A stretch of 64,000 nt of DNA from Metabacillus malikii (GCF_030813355.1 NZ_JAUSUD010000003.1:62001-126000); one strand, 5' to 3'. Shown: positions 1 to 9,138, counted from the stretch's first letter. The notes: generated by a model from the letters alone, not told the origin. Numbers and translations: made by a program.

Positions 1-88
1 AGAGAAAATGTGTTACGAACATGAATGACCAGAAAAAAATATTAAATCTTGTATATCATTCAATCTAAACAAATTTAGGTGCTGTCAA

Positions 89-1033
89 ATGGAAAATGAA
101 AAACTAACAAAAATAATCGAAGTAGCAAGACTCTATTACCAACTCGATTATAGTCAGCAAGAAATTGCTAAAAAATTGAATGTATCTAGACCAACTGTAT
201 CGCGCCTTTTAAAACAGGCAAAAGATACTGGGATAGTTGAAATAAAGATTCACAATCCAGTTGAGGCTGGAGAAGTACTGACAGAATGTTTAAAAGAGAA
301 ATACGGACTAAAAGAAGTCATTATCGCTCCAACAGCAGAATATGATTCAACACTTGTTAAACGTCACCTCGGTGAGGTTGCGGCAAACTATTTAAACCAA
401 ATCGTAAAAGATGATGATTTGATTGCGACATCATGGGGAACAACAGTCTATGAGCTGGCAACAAAGCTTAAACCGAAACCGGTCAAAAATACAACGGTTG
501 TCCAATTAAATGGAGGAGTCAGTCACTCGGAAACGAAAACCTACGCCTCTGAAATTATTCATTTATTTGGAGAAGCATTCAATACCCAAACATTTTTGTT
601 ACCGCTACCAGCAATTGTAGACCATATCGTTGTGAAGCAAGCAATTGAAGCGGACCGACACATCAATCACATTTTAGATTTAGGGAAAAAAGCGAACATC
701 GCCATATTTAGTGTCGGAACTCCAGTAGTAGATTCAGTCCTCTTGAAGGCAGAATACTTTTCAAAGGAAGACCAGCATTTAATTCAATCAAAAGCAGTCG
801 GCGAAATATGTTCACGTTTCTTTGATAAAAACGGCGAAATCTGTGTTGAAAATTTAAATAACCGCACAATTGGTATTGAGCTCGACGATCTTGCCAAAAA
901 GGACAAATCGATCCTCGTTGCCGGCGGCTCTAAAAAGCTAAAAGCAATCTACGGGGCTCTAAAAGGAAACTACGCAAATGTCCTCATCACAGACGAGCAA
1001 ACAGCAAATTTACTAATAGAAATGGATGAATAA
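89..1033 (+). CDS. SorC/DeoR-type sugar-binding transcriptional regulator
   Basis: Likely a DNA-binding repressor or activator that responds to a phosphorylated sugar. An N-terminal helix-turn-helix is visible at about residues 17-45 (SQQEIAKKLNVSRPTVSRLL), followed by the long sugar-phosphate-isomerase-like effector domain typical of the SorC family. Length (314 aa) is normal for the family. The ATG follows TTAGGTG at positions 75-81. No sugar operon lies downstream; a terminator follows at once, so any target genes are either upstream of the window or elsewhere. The effector cannot be told from sequence. Confidence 0.88.
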   Translation: MENEKLTKIIEVARLYYQLDYSQQEIAKKLNVSRPTVSRLLKQAKDTGIVEIKIHNPVEAGEVLTECLKEKYGLKEVIIAPTAEYDSTLVKRHLGEVAANYLNQIVKDDDLIATSWGTTVYELATKLKPKPVKNTTVVQLNGGVSHSETKTYASEIIHLFGEAFNTQTFLLPLPAIVDHIVVKQAIEADRHINHILDLGKKANIAIFSVGTPVVDSVLLKAEYFSKEDQHLIQSKAVGEICSRFFDKNGEICVENLNNRTIGIELDDLAKKDKSILVAGGSKKLKAIYGALKGNYANVLITDEQTANLLIEMDE

Positions 1034-1073
1034 AAAGGTCATGAAGGTTGTTATAACCTCATGGCCTTTTTTA
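1033..1073 (+). terminator. Rho-independent terminator after the SorC-type regulator
   Basis: The arms AAGGTCATGA-AGGTT and AACCT-CATGGCCTT form a hairpin followed by TTTTTT directly after the stop codon. Confidence 0.8.
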
Positions 1074-1095
1074 AAATTTAGGCTGACTAATTTTG

Positions 1096-1690
1096 AATGC
1101 TCAAAGTCGAAATGTGGAGAGGTGGCTTTCATAAAAATTGTATGAAAATCAAAATGGTGAGAAGAGTTTGACGAAATTTCCTTTATAAAATGTAAGAAGA
1201 CCAAAACGATAAACATTCCAAGCAGAAATGGTTTTCATAAAGGGTATGATGGAGGTTAGAACGTATAAATTCCTCGAGCAGAAATGTCCTCATAAAGGTT
1301 ATGATTGGAGACCAAAACGAGAAAGTCCTCGAGCAGAAATGGTCTTCATTAGGTGTATGAAGACCAAAACGAGAAAGTCCTCAAGCAGAAATGTCCTTCA
1401 TAAAGGGTATGAAGACCAAAACGAGAAAGTTCTCGAGCAGAAATGGTCTTCATTAGGTGTATGAAGACCAAAACGAGAAAGTCCTCAAGCAGAAATGGTC
1501 TTCATTAGGTGTATGAAGACCAAAACGAGAAAGTCCTCAAGCAGAAATGGTCTTCATAAAGGGTATGAAGACCAAAACGAGAAGGTCCTCGAGCAGAAAT
1601 GTCCTTCATAAAGGGTATGAAGACCAAAACGAGAAGGACCCAAGCAGAAATTGGTCTTCATAAAGTGAATGAAGGTCAATGAGAAAAGGT
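1096..1690. repeat. 52-bp tandem repeat array 1
   Basis: The marker GCAGAAAT recurs at about 1222, 1278, 1333, 1385, 1437, 1489, 1541, 1593 and 1643, giving an exact 52-bp spacing in the centre and decayed copies at the edges (also near 1100-1200). Each unit carries a palindrome, GGTCTTCAT then 7 nt then ATGAAGACC, and a linker CAAAACGAGAAAGTCCTC. Because 52 is not a multiple of 3, the open frame across 1228-1464 is not a convincing protein. A second array with the same period and a related palindrome lies near 12.2-12.8 kb. No cas genes are present. Confidence 0.9.
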
Positions 1691-1967
1691 CTTGTCTAAT
1701 AGCCTCTCATATTTTTCGGTTACTTTGATTATATGAAACAGATTTTGAAAAGGAAACCAATTAGAAAAACATATCCATCGCACTAATGAAGCAGAGCTTG
1801 AAAAAAGTCTCACACACTTTTCGCTTTCATCAACCAATCACCAAAACGTCAACCATGTACAAATCAGTTAATATCCATACTCAAGAATTATTCAGTAGAT
1901 TCGAACAGTCGAGCTGCTTCCCTCTACCATCTATTTTAGGGTACTATATAGACAAGGAGGGATTACA

Positions 1968-2495
1968 TTGAAATTAACAGGTAAAAAAGTATTGAGCTTT
2001 GTTCATGATGATTTTGAAGATTTAGAATTATGGTATCCGATCCACAGGCTTAGAGAAGAAGGGGCTATTGTGGATTTAGCTGGTGAAGAGGCGAACGTTA
2101 CATATAAAGGGAAGTATGGTGTACCGGCAACATCGGACTATGCTTTCACTGATGTAAATGCTGCAGATTACGATGCCTTATTAGTTCCAGGTGGATGGGC
2201 ACCAGATAAGCTGCGCCGTTTTCAAGAAGTCATTGATATTGTAAAACATATGGATGAAAAGCAAAAACCAATTGGACAAATTTGTCATGCTGGCTGGGTA
2301 CTCATTTCTGCAAAAATCCTTGAGGGCAAGAACGTAACGAGCACTCCTGGAATTAGAGATGATATGGAAAATGCAGGGTCAATTTGGCATGATGAAGCTG
2401 TAATTGTCGATGGCCATCTTATTTCAAGTCGTCGCCCACCAGATTTACCGGACTATATGCGCGAATTTATCCGTGTAATGGAACAATCGAAATAA
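1968..2495 (+). CDS. DJ-1/PfpI family type 1 glutamine amidotransferase-like protein
   Basis: Cytosolic protein of the DJ-1/PfpI superfamily, whose members act as proteases, deglycases or chaperones in stress. It has 175 aa, the usual single-domain length. The nucleophile elbow GQICHAGW places the likely catalytic Cys at 106 with His107 next to it, and an acidic residue in DDFEDLELW near the N terminus fits the family. Start is TTG at 1968 behind a perfect AAGGAGG at 1954-1960. It stands alone between repeat regions. The exact activity cannot be deduced. Confidence 0.88.
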   Translation: MKLTGKKVLSFVHDDFEDLELWYPIHRLREEGAIVDLAGEEANVTYKGKYGVPATSDYAFTDVNAADYDALLVPGGWAPDKLRRFQEVIDIVKHMDEKQKPIGQICHAGWVLISAKILEGKNVTSTPGIRDDMENAGSIWHDEAVIVDGHLISSRRPPDLPDYMREFIRVMEQSK

Positions 2496-2519
2496 TTATA
2501 AAAAGTTAAAAACAAGTAA

Positions 2520-2990
2520 GGAAGCAGAAGAACCGTCCGAGACCACTGAAAAAGTCTTGTTTATAGAAAAATAGAATATATCTTACTGAGTTGACGTTCA
2601 GTTTGGTTGCAGCACGAGTACTCGCTTTCCGCGGGGTGGGTGCTGAGCCTCATAGCTCCTTGCGGCACGAACAAGCAAACTTCAGGTCATCTCCCTACGA
2701 TAAGTCATCATCGATTCGCCATTCGGCTCATCGTGATTCCTTTGGTCTTAGTCGATGCCCCTCCAGTTTGTACGTCGATGGGCAAGCCACCTACGCCTTT
2801 CGTGTTCCTCAGCGTAAACGCCTGCTCACGTCTCAGCTCTCCCACGCATCCCGCAGGAGTCTCTCAGGTCAGCTCCAACCAAACTTTACGTAGGATAAGC
2901 ACATTAAATGTACAATAAATTGCTTAAAACAAGATACTTATTTGAAATCAGTATACTTTTTCAGTGGCTTCGAACCGTCCCCCTGCTTCC
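2520..2990. repeat. Composite hairpin: GGAAGCAG arms around a dispersed repeat core
   Basis: The left end reads GGAAGCAG (2520-2527) and CCACTGAAAAAGT (2543-2555); the right end carries their exact complements ACTTTTTCAGTGG (2955-2967) and CTGCTTCC (2983-2990). Between these inverted arms sits a core of the dispersed MITE-like repeat family. The arm motif is the same one seen in the long hairpin at 15.5 kb. The right arm ends at the stop codon of the downstream reverse-strand gene, so it may also act in termination. Confidence 0.75.
2589..2885 (+). repeat. Dispersed MITE-like repeat, copy A (core only)
   Basis: About 300 bp closely matching the inner part of the repeats at 26.0 and 41.5 kb, for example CGCTTTCCGCGGGGTGGGTG, the GATAAGTCATCATCGATTCG block and CACGCATCCCGCAGGAGTCT. 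The outer inverted ends found in the other copies (AAGGCTGTTTTCG type) are absent here. Two overlapping open frames inside it are side effects of its composition. Confidence 0.85.
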
Positions 2991-3319
2991 TAACTTAACC
3001 AATCAACGGCATACACGACAATGCTAGATATAAACAATGATTGACCGACCCCGAAAAGTAAACCTGTGAGGAATCGAAGAGAGTTTGTGCTTTTGCGCCA
3101 TTTCCATCGTTGGGTAAATCCGTCTATTAGTAAAGGTAGTGCGAGGATGAAAGGGAGCCATAATGGAATTGCGATTTCAGCTATTAAGGCAATTGGAGTA
3201 AAGAGATAGCCTATTAGTATAGCAAAACATCTCGTACATAACGGCATCGGTTTTCCTTTTATATGTAAACACCGTTCTGGGATGCGATGGCACGGGATAA
3301 TATCTAATAGTTCCTTCAT
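2990..3319 (-). CDS. DUF2085 small membrane protein
   Basis: A 109-aa integral membrane protein resembling DUF2085. It starts with a Cys/His-rich segment (CHRIPERC, then CTRC) and continues with about three hydrophobic helices. The start was set at the ATG at 3319 (MKELLDIIPCHR) because it follows GCGGAG with 6-7 nt spacing and clears the end of the upstream gene at 3331; a longer frame would overlap that gene. It is the second gene of a reverse-strand pair with the DC-rich protein. Function unknown; the Cys/His cluster could bind metal. Confidence 0.72.
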   Translation of the reverse strand: MKELLDIIPCHRIPERCLHIKGKPMPLCTRCFAILIGYLFTPIALIAEIAIPLWLPFILALPLLIDGFTQRWKWRKSTNSLRFLTGLLFGVGQSLFISSIVVYAVDWLS

Positions 3320-3330
3320 ATTCGTCTCCG

Positions 3331-3621
3331 CTAATTTGAACAATCTGGACCGCAATCACAATCAGGTTCACAATCCATTTTCCGCAGTGATTTTATATTG
3401 GAACAGTCAAGGCTGACACAATCGAATGACCAATCCGAACTTCTTTTCTCCGAATGATTCTTTTTCTTCTGCTTTCTCCTTTTATAGAAGTTGCTAAACA
3501 AATAAAAAAAGTTACCGCCTGCTATTAGTAATCCCCCACCAATTAAATAGGATGATTGAAACATTAACACGATACCAGTAAGCATAATGCTCATCAATGT
3601 TGTTAACATAATAAAAAACAC
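3331..3621 (-). CDS. Small membrane protein with Asp-Cys-rich tail
   Basis: Unrecognised protein of about 96 aa. Two hydrophobic segments at the N terminus (LTTLMSIMLTGIVLMF and SYLIGGGLLIAGG) are followed by a basic stretch (KRRKQKKK) and a C-terminal tail with repeated Asp-Cys pairs (DCEPDCDCGPDC). The GAGAGGG ribosome site is best spaced (8 nt) to the GTG at 3621; another GTG at 3630 is too close. It lies 11 nt upstream of the DUF2085 gene and is probably cotranscribed with it. The tail suggests metal binding or disulfide cross-linking, but this is inference. Confidence 0.6.
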   Translation of the reverse strand: MFFIMLTTLMSIMLTGIVLMFQSSYLIGGGLLIAGGNFFYLFSNFYKRRKQKKKNHSEKRSSDWSFDCVSLDCSNIKSLRKMDCEPDCDCGPDCSN

Positions 3622-3797
3622 ATTAAACACCCTCTCTATATGAGATGTTTCTATAACTTATTTTAAACGGAAATGTGGAAAAAAGTTAGCTTTTATTTTT
3701 AAAAGCATTTTACAAGGGAGAGGGTGTGGGTAAGGAGAGTACATGATAGAAGGGGCATTTCTTCAACTGTAATGTTGCAACCAAGCCTAAATAAAAA

Positions 3798-4277
3798 CTA
3801 CTCTATAAACAATATTGCGTTTAACGAACGAGTCTCCGCAGATAACGTCGTCGTTGCATTTGCACGTTGAAAAAACTCCACTGTAACCGTATACGTATTT
3901 TCACCTGTTAAAGCACCATTATCAACCCATGTGTTTGGAACATGTTCTCTTCGTGTCGTTGAAGGAGTTGAACCACCACCAGGTCGGGAACCGCTTTGCT
4001 GTAATGTTTGTGTCACAATTAACACTCCATTCCTCCTTAAACGGACACGTACGCCATAATCAAAATTGTTACTATTATTCGCTAATGCAAAAACAAACTG
4101 GACGACATAGTCCAATTTAATCGTTTGTAAATTTGCTGTCGTCGTCAATGGAAGTGTGAGCACTGTCGTTTCAATCCCTTCACCGAAAGGAATGAGAAGA
4201 GGCCCTTGTGATTGCGTAAAGAAGAAGTCATTTCCTGAAGATGGTGACGAAAGTGGTCCGCCACAACAAATTCCCAT
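3798..4277 (-). CDS. Cys-containing beta-rich surface protein, possibly spore associated
   Basis: A 159-aa protein beginning MGICCGGP, with no signal peptide or membrane segment, rich in Thr, Asn and Val and ending in alternating hydrophobic strands (YTVTVEFF, LNAILFIE). The start is set at 4277 because AAGGAGG lies 6 nt upstream; a longer in-frame ATG at 4295 lacks a site. Composition resembles small beta-sandwich (TNF/BclA- or DUF4489-like) proteins of spore and cell surfaces, but I do not firmly recognise the family. It lies about 80 bp downstream of, and in the same direction as, the Ena-like gene, so a joint role on the spore surface is plausible. Confidence 0.6.
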   Translation of the reverse strand: MGICCGGPLSSPSSGNDFFFTQSQGPLLIPFGEGIETTVLTLPLTTTANLQTIKLDYVVQFVFALANNSNNFDYGVRVRLRRNGVLIVTQTLQQSGSRPGGGSTPSTTRREHVPNTWVDNGALTGENTYTVTVEFFQRANATTTLSAETRSLNAILFIE

Positions 4278-4355
4278 TTGATTTCCTCCTTCCATTAGGA
4301 TAGTTGTCCACTTTATAAAAAAGAACTAACCCCGAGAAAGGGATTAGATGTAATA

Positions 4356-4682
4356 TTATGTTGCATAATGTACAGTCAAGCAATACTTTCCGAAAGCCCC
4401 AGCACTATCAATTGTAACAGTATCGATATCATTAAACGTCTGAGAAAGGGTATTCCCTCTTGGTATCGTTAAAATAAATGCTGTTCCAGCAGTATCGGTT
4501 ACCGTAGCCGTTATCGTCGGTGTAGTCCCACGATCATAATAGATACTGACGGTTCCGCCGACAAACACAGTCGCTTCTGTTGAATAGACTGTTAATGGAG
4601 TAGTTGCTACAGTCGTATTAAAGTTTCCACATATTTCATCTTGGATAAAATTCTGCTCCGGGCAACAATTACCACCGCACAA
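4356..4682 (-). CDS. Ena-type endospore appendage subunit (DUF3992)
   Basis: Matches the pattern of the endospore appendage (Ena) pilin family: an N-terminal Cys connector (CGGNCC), then a short segment with a further Cys (QDEICGN), a single beta-sandwich domain of about 100 aa, and the C-terminal signature DTVTIDSAGAFGKYCLTVHY, which parallels the DTVTI...GEFCMTIRY ending of Ena1B as I remember it. In known Ena fibres these Cys residues form inter-subunit disulfides. The TTG at 4682 is the likely start because AAGGGGAG lies 7 nt upstream; this gives 108 aa, close to Ena subunits. Two other Cys-containing genes flank it. Confidence 0.8.
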   Translation of the reverse strand: MCGGNCCPEQNFIQDEICGNFNTTVATTPLTVYSTEATVFVGGTVSIYYDRGTTPTITATVTDTAGTAFILTIPRGNTLSQTFNDIDTVTIDSAGAFGKYCLTVHYAT

Positions 4683-4880
4683 AATGTCTCTCCCCTTTAA
4701 AGTCAATTTTTTCAAAAGTCATGCATACTTCTAATTTAAACTATGTTGGTAAACTATTTTCGACTGAGCAGTTATCCTATAAAGTAACAAATTTTACTAG
4801 AAAATAGGTATTTGAACTACTCGAAATGAGTGACCATCCCATAATATGAACTATTGAGAAGTTTTTAAGGAGGTTGCCAT

Positions 4881-5315
4881 ATGGAGGAAAAGAGGAAGCG
4901 GGATACATGCTCCATTCCTACGTTAATTCCTGAGCTAAAACGGCCCCATAAGGTAAGAAAAGAACTCGTCCAACATGAAATTTGCGGAAATATTAAACAG
5001 CTAAGTAACGAAAGGCTTGAAAGATATTGGCGAGCATTTGGCATTTGTCCATTACCTTCTGCGACTGTCACGGTTTTGAATTCTAGTCATTGCAAAATGA
5101 CCGTAAAGGCTGATTTAGATGGAGATGGTATTTCAGAGGCAACTTTATTCATATTAACAGAGAAGGACCAATCAAAATCGATCACAATTGGTTCGATTGC
5201 TGCCTTGGAAATAAGCTGTTTTAGTGAAAAAGGGGCGTTTTTATGCAGTGGACGGTATTCAATTCTATTAGACTATGAAAAGGATTGCTTGGGAGGAGAA
5301 GATACTTATGTCTAA
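4881..5315 (+). CDS. Cys-rich Ena-related protein, divergent
   Basis: A 144-aa soluble protein with a perfect AAGGAGG (4867-4873) before its ATG. It shares the VQHEICGNIK segment with QDEICGNFN of the divergent Ena-type protein, followed by a single beta-rich domain and several Cys (CSIP, GICP, HCKM, ISCF, LCSG, KDC). The longer charged N terminus (MEEKRKRDTCSIP) is unlike ordinary Ena subunits, so a capping, anchoring or minor subunit role is possible. The 198-bp gap to the reverse-strand Ena-type gene must hold both promoters. Family assignment is inference from motif and position. Confidence 0.6.
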   Translation: MEEKRKRDTCSIPTLIPELKRPHKVRKELVQHEICGNIKQLSNERLERYWRAFGICPLPSATVTVLNSSHCKMTVKADLDGDGISEATLFILTEKDQSKSITIGSIAALEISCFSEKGAFLCSGRYSILLDYEKDCLGGEDTYV

Positions 5316-5496
5316 ACATAATTCTTCTCCCACTCATGATGGACAAGTTTGCTGATTAAAGCCTTCTACCTACATAAAAATACATCCTAAGGCTTAGATG
5401 CATTTACACCTTAAGGCAATTATTTCCTTCTGAATTTCCGACTAGAATGAGTATTGTTGAAACATTAAATGGAAAATTTGGAAGGAGTCATAAATC

Positions 5497-8400
5497 ATGT
5501 CTTGGTTTACTAAATGGTCGTTTAAAAACAAAGCTGCAGTAGCGCTCATGTCAATGTTAATTTTAGTTATGGGTGTTTTAAGTTATTTCAGATTGCCAAT
5601 GGAATTTCTGCCTTCAGCAGATCAACCGTTCATTTCGGTCGTGACAGTTGGGGAAGGCTTAGATGCAAAAATGATGGAGGAACAAGTAACGACACCGATT
5701 GAAAAGGCAGTTAATCCCGTAACAGGGAAAACGAATGTATTTTCAACAACAGGTGATGGCTATTCATCAATCGATATAAATTTTGAATCAAGTGTCGATA
5801 AAAAAGAAGCAAAACGTGAAATTGAGGAAGCTTTAGCAAACGTTAATCTTCCGGAAAATGTGGCAAAACCCAATATTATTCAGCTAAATACATCAATGAT
5901 CCCCATTTCTTATATTGCCTTAACTTTTGATGAAGGAGTTAATCCAAAGACAATTCAATTTGCTGAGGAAGAAATCGTCCCATATTTTAAAGATATAAAA
6001 GGTGTTTCAGATATTCAAGCAAATGGAGTAATTCCATCTTATATTTCCATTAAATTAGATGAAAAGAAGATGGCAGAAAAGCAAATTACAATCGATAGTG
6101 TGATGACATTACTTCAAGGGCAAAACCGTGCAACAGCTGTCGGCGAAAAGGAAATTGACAATAAAACAGCTAACATTAAAGTCATTGGGGATGTCAATTC
6201 GTTAGAAAAACTTCAAAAAACAGAGGTCATTCCGAAAGTAGCTCTTATAGATATCGCGGACGTAACTGTTCAAAAACAAGATACGACAGTAACGAAGCTA
6301 AATGGCAAAGACGGACTGATATTAATTGCGACAAAGGATAGTCAATCGAATGCCGTCACACTTAGTAAAGAAATCGAAAAGGTTTCTGAAGAAATTAATG
6401 AGAAGTACAACAATCTTGAAACAAGTGTTATGATAGCAACTGCTGATTCAGTGGAGTCATCTGTTCACAGTATGATTAAGGAAGTTTTACTCGGAGCGTT
6501 ATTTGCGACAATTGTAATTATGATTTTCTTACGTAATTTACGTTCAACATTAATTACAATTGTATCGATTCCATTATCGCTAGGGTTTACATTATTTCTA
6601 CTCGCTCAGTCTGGTGTCACATTAAATATTTTAACACTCGGTGGGGTAGCAGTAGCAGTTGGACGATTAGTTGATGATAGTATCGTAGTTATTGAAAATA
6701 TCTTTAGACGGACACAAACAGAGAAATTTTCGGTATCGATGGTCATCGATGCAACAAAAGAAGTAGGCACAGCGATTACATCATCGACACTTACGACTGT
6801 TGCAGTATTCTTACCAATGGGACTATTAAATGGTAGCTTACAAGACTTTCTACTACCGTTCGCATTAACAATTACGTACTCGTTGTTAGCTTCATTGCTT
6901 GTAGCGATTACAGTTGTTCCGGTTATGAGTGCAGGGTTATTAAAAAATGCAAAAATTAAAGAACACCAGCCTTCAGTGAAATTTGCTAGTATGCTGACAT
7001 GGTCTTTAAATCATAAATGGGTCGTATTGTTAACAGCATTTATCGTGTTTGCTGGGTCGGTTGGCGCCTATATTATATTACCGAAAGGGTCTGTTAATAA
7101 AACGAAACCTGATTATGTATATGTAGGCTTAACATATCCGAATGAAACACCTCTTGATACAGTGAAAAAAGGTGCTGACAAATTAGAAGATTTCGTTTTA
7201 AATCAGGATGGCGTGAAAGATGTTTACTTGCAAATCGGTAATGATAAAGATGCAGCAAAATATGGTGCGGTTGGAAATCCGACTGAAGCACAAATTATGG
7301 TGACACTTGATGATGGTGCTAATAGTAGTGAACTTGTCGAGGAAGTAACGAAACAGAAGGATGAATACAGTGACGCTACACTAGAGGTTACGGAAGCATC
7401 ACTTATGGGTGGCGGAGCGACGTCGATTACGATTGATGTCATTGGAGACAACTTAGATGAACTAGTAAAGGTAGCCGAAACTGTGCAATCAGAAATTAAA
7501 GATATTGATGGTATTGAAAAGGTTACAACGAATCAAGAAGAGACAAAAGTTGTCTACTCATTCGTTGTCAATCCAAGTGTTGCAAAAGCTGACCAAATCT
7601 CAAGTCAAGCTGCTGTGATGCTGAATCAAACACCACTTGGGACAATTGAAATGGAGGACCAGCAAACAACCGTGATGCTAGAACCACTCTATAACCCTGA
7701 AACGGAAAAGGATTTAGGAAATGTTCCGATTATGACGGAAAATGGCATCACACCAATTTCAAATGTTGCGAAATTAACACGAAATGAAGCACCAACAACA
7801 TCATTCCACAAAGATGGTGAACAATATATCCGTGTCACAGCAGCAATTGAGGCAGAAAAGTTATCAACAATTTCGACTGAAATTAATAAGCGGATTTTTG
7901 GTGAAGGTGAGAAGGAAGGAATTGAAATCCCTACGAACACAGACGTATTAATCGGTGGTGCAAGTGTTGACCAGGCAAGTGATTTTAATGATTTATTCAT
8001 GACAATGCTAGCCTCGATCGGAATTGTGTTCTTAATTATGGTGATAACATTCAAAACAATTAGAGCCCCAATCGCAATTTTATGTTCACTACCACTCGCA
8101 GCTATTGGTGCCATCTTAGGGATTATGATAAGTGGTATTACAGTTGATGTAACTGCATTACTAGGAGCATTAATGTTAATCGGTATTGTTGTCACAAATG
8201 CGATTGTCCTCCTAGATCGGGTGAAACAAAATGAAGAAACAATGATTATCCGTGATGCAATCGTTGAAGCAGCTTCTGTTCGGATGCGTCCGATATTGAT
8301 GACCGCTGTCGCAACAATCAGTGCGATGCTGCCACTTCTATTTAAAGAAGCTGAGGCAGGGAATCTCGTTTCTGCCAGCTTAGCAGTTGTTGTTATCGGA

Positions 8401-8529
8401 GGATTAAGTGTTGCCACTGTCTTAACATTAGTTGTTATCCCGGTTATATATGAGCTACTTCACTTTAATAAGGCTAAAAAGCAACGGTTGATGCGTGAAG
8501 AAGTGAAAGAGAAGTCGTTAGTGAGTTAA
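5497..8529 (+). CDS. RND family exporter (AcrB/SwrC-like)
   Basis: A 1010-aa resistance-nodulation-division transporter of the inner membrane that exports drugs or lipophilic compounds using the proton gradient. It has the full family plan: one N-terminal helix, a large external loop (residues ~35-330), a block of helices, a second loop and a second helix block. The TM4 motif GRLVDDSIVVIENIFRR carries the proton-relay aspartates. No membrane-fusion or outer-membrane partner is adjacent, as expected for a Gram-positive single-component exporter; SwrC (YerP) of B. subtilis is the closest known type. GGAAGGAG precedes the ATG. Confidence 0.93.
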   Translation: MSWFTKWSFKNKAAVALMSMLILVMGVLSYFRLPMEFLPSADQPFISVVTVGEGLDAKMMEEQVTTPIEKAVNPVTGKTNVFSTTGDGYSSIDINFESSVDKKEAKREIEEALANVNLPENVAKPNIIQLNTSMIPISYIALTFDEGVNPKTIQFAEEEIVPYFKDIKGVSDIQANGVIPSYISIKLDEKKMAEKQITIDSVMTLLQGQNRATAVGEKEIDNKTANIKVIGDVNSLEKLQKTEVIPKVALIDIADVTVQKQDTTVTKLNGKDGLILIATKDSQSNAVTLSKEIEKVSEEINEKYNNLETSVMIATADSVESSVHSMIKEVLLGALFATIVIMIFLRNLRSTLITIVSIPLSLGFTLFLLAQSGVTLNILTLGGVAVAVGRLVDDSIVVIENIFRRTQTEKFSVSMVIDATKEVGTAITSSTLTTVAVFLPMGLLNGSLQDFLLPFALTITYSLLASLLVAITVVPVMSAGLLKNAKIKEHQPSVKFASMLTWSLNHKWVVLLTAFIVFAGSVGAYIILPKGSVNKTKPDYVYVGLTYPNETPLDTVKKGADKLEDFVLNQDGVKDVYLQIGNDKDAAKYGAVGNPTEAQIMVTLDDGANSSELVEEVTKQKDEYSDATLEVTEASLMGGGATSITIDVIGDNLDELVKVAETVQSEIKDIDGIEKVTTNQEETKVVYSFVVNPSVAKADQISSQAAVMLNQTPLGTIEMEDQQTTVMLEPLYNPETEKDLGNVPIMTENGITPISNVAKLTRNEAPTTSFHKDGEQYIRVTAAIEAEKLSTISTEINKRIFGEGEKEGIEIPTNTDVLIGGASVDQASDFNDLFMTMLASIGIVFLIMVITFKTIRAPIAILCSLPLAAIGAILGIMISGITVDVTALLGALMLIGIVVTNAIVLLDRVKQNEETMIIRDAIVEAASVRMRPILMTAVATISAMLPLLFKEAEAGNLVSASLAVVVIGGLSVATVLTLVVIPVIYELLHFNKAKKQRLMREEVKEKSLVS

Positions 8530-8640
8530 AGAATCTATAAACTGAAGCATGTTAGGCTGCTTTTACGATAGTTATTCACATCCATCCCTACGGATTTCTA
8601 TTACAAAGTCTCTTCTCCTATCGATATTAAAAATAATAAT

Positions 8641-8687
8641 AAAAGACCAACTACCTTTTCTCCACTATAGGTGTTGGTCTTTTTTAT
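8641..8687. terminator. Bidirectional terminator between RND gene and reverse-strand membrane gene
   Basis: AAAAGACCAAC and GTTGGTCTTTTTT form a stem with a U-tract on the forward strand and A-tract on the left, so it can stop both convergent genes. The final codons of the reverse-strand gene lie inside one arm. Confidence 0.8.
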
Positions 8688-9138
8688 AGACAGTTTTGTC
8701 ATAGATAATTTGGAAGAGATACAGAAGAAATGTTTTAATTAGAAAGACGAGTGATAACTTAAATTTACTTAAATTGACTAAGTATACGTAGTTGATTTTT
8801 TTAAACCAGTCCATCACTACATATGAAAAAAAGTTATCGATAATGATGTTCAAAATTAGAAAATGTTTGAATTTTCCATATGTGTATTTCATAATCCACA
8901 GTGCACCTACTAAAAAAGGTCCAAAAGTTAAAGGTAAACCTATTAAAGCATTAGGTTTTACCGAAACCGGGTACCACATCCACTTTTTCTTCTCAGCATA
9001 TAATCCTTCCCCAACAAGGTAAAGGCACATTCCAATTGCTGCAGGTAAATAGCGTTGCAATGTTTGTCTTCCTAAAAAAGGTATAGTTAGATATGGGGTG
9101 AGTAGGAGCAAAATTAAAAATACTTTAAGATTTTTCAT
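8665..9138 (-). CDS. Hypothetical multi-pass membrane protein
   Basis: Unrecognised 157-aa protein with about four or five hydrophobic segments (LKVFLILLLLTPYLTIPF; YLPAAIGMCLYLVGEGL; ALIGLPLTFGPFLVGALWI; FLILNIIIDNFFSYVVM; LVFLIKTFLLYLFQIIY). The ATG follows AAAGGACG on the reverse strand. It stands alone, converging on the RND exporter gene with a shared terminator. No catalytic motif is visible. Confidence 0.65.
   Translation of the reverse strand: MKNLKVFLILLLLTPYLTIPFLGRQTLQRYLPAAIGMCLYLVGEGLYAEKKKWMWYPVSVKPNALIGLPLTFGPFLVGALWIMKYTYGKFKHFLILNIIIDNFFSYVVMDWFKKINYVYLVNLSKFKLSLVFLIKTFLLYLFQIIYDKTVYKKDQHL

Noticed and set aside
1228-1464. 78-aa open frame in the first tandem array
   Set aside because: It is built from the 52-bp repeat, whose length is not a multiple of three; no ribosome site or family.
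1096-1690. CRISPR array
   Set aside because: Whole units are conserved, including the part that would be spacers; units are 52 bp with a central palindrome and there are no cas genes. The same holds for 12191-12790.
1786-1971. 61-aa frame before the DJ-1/PfpI gene
   Set aside because: No ribosome site, no recognisable pattern, overlaps the start of the clear downstream gene.
2591-2918. Two overlapping frames of about 100 aa
   Set aside because: They lie inside a dispersed noncoding repeat; similar open frames occur in the other copies by composition.
7689-8417. Long reverse-strand frame of 242 aa
   Set aside because: Antisense shadow of the RND exporter gene, with no ribosome site and low-complexity Ile/Thr/Ser translation.
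8549-8580. Relic of the MITE-like terminal repeat (TTAGGCTGCTTTTACGATA)
   Set aside because: Similarity is short and interrupted; could be chance.
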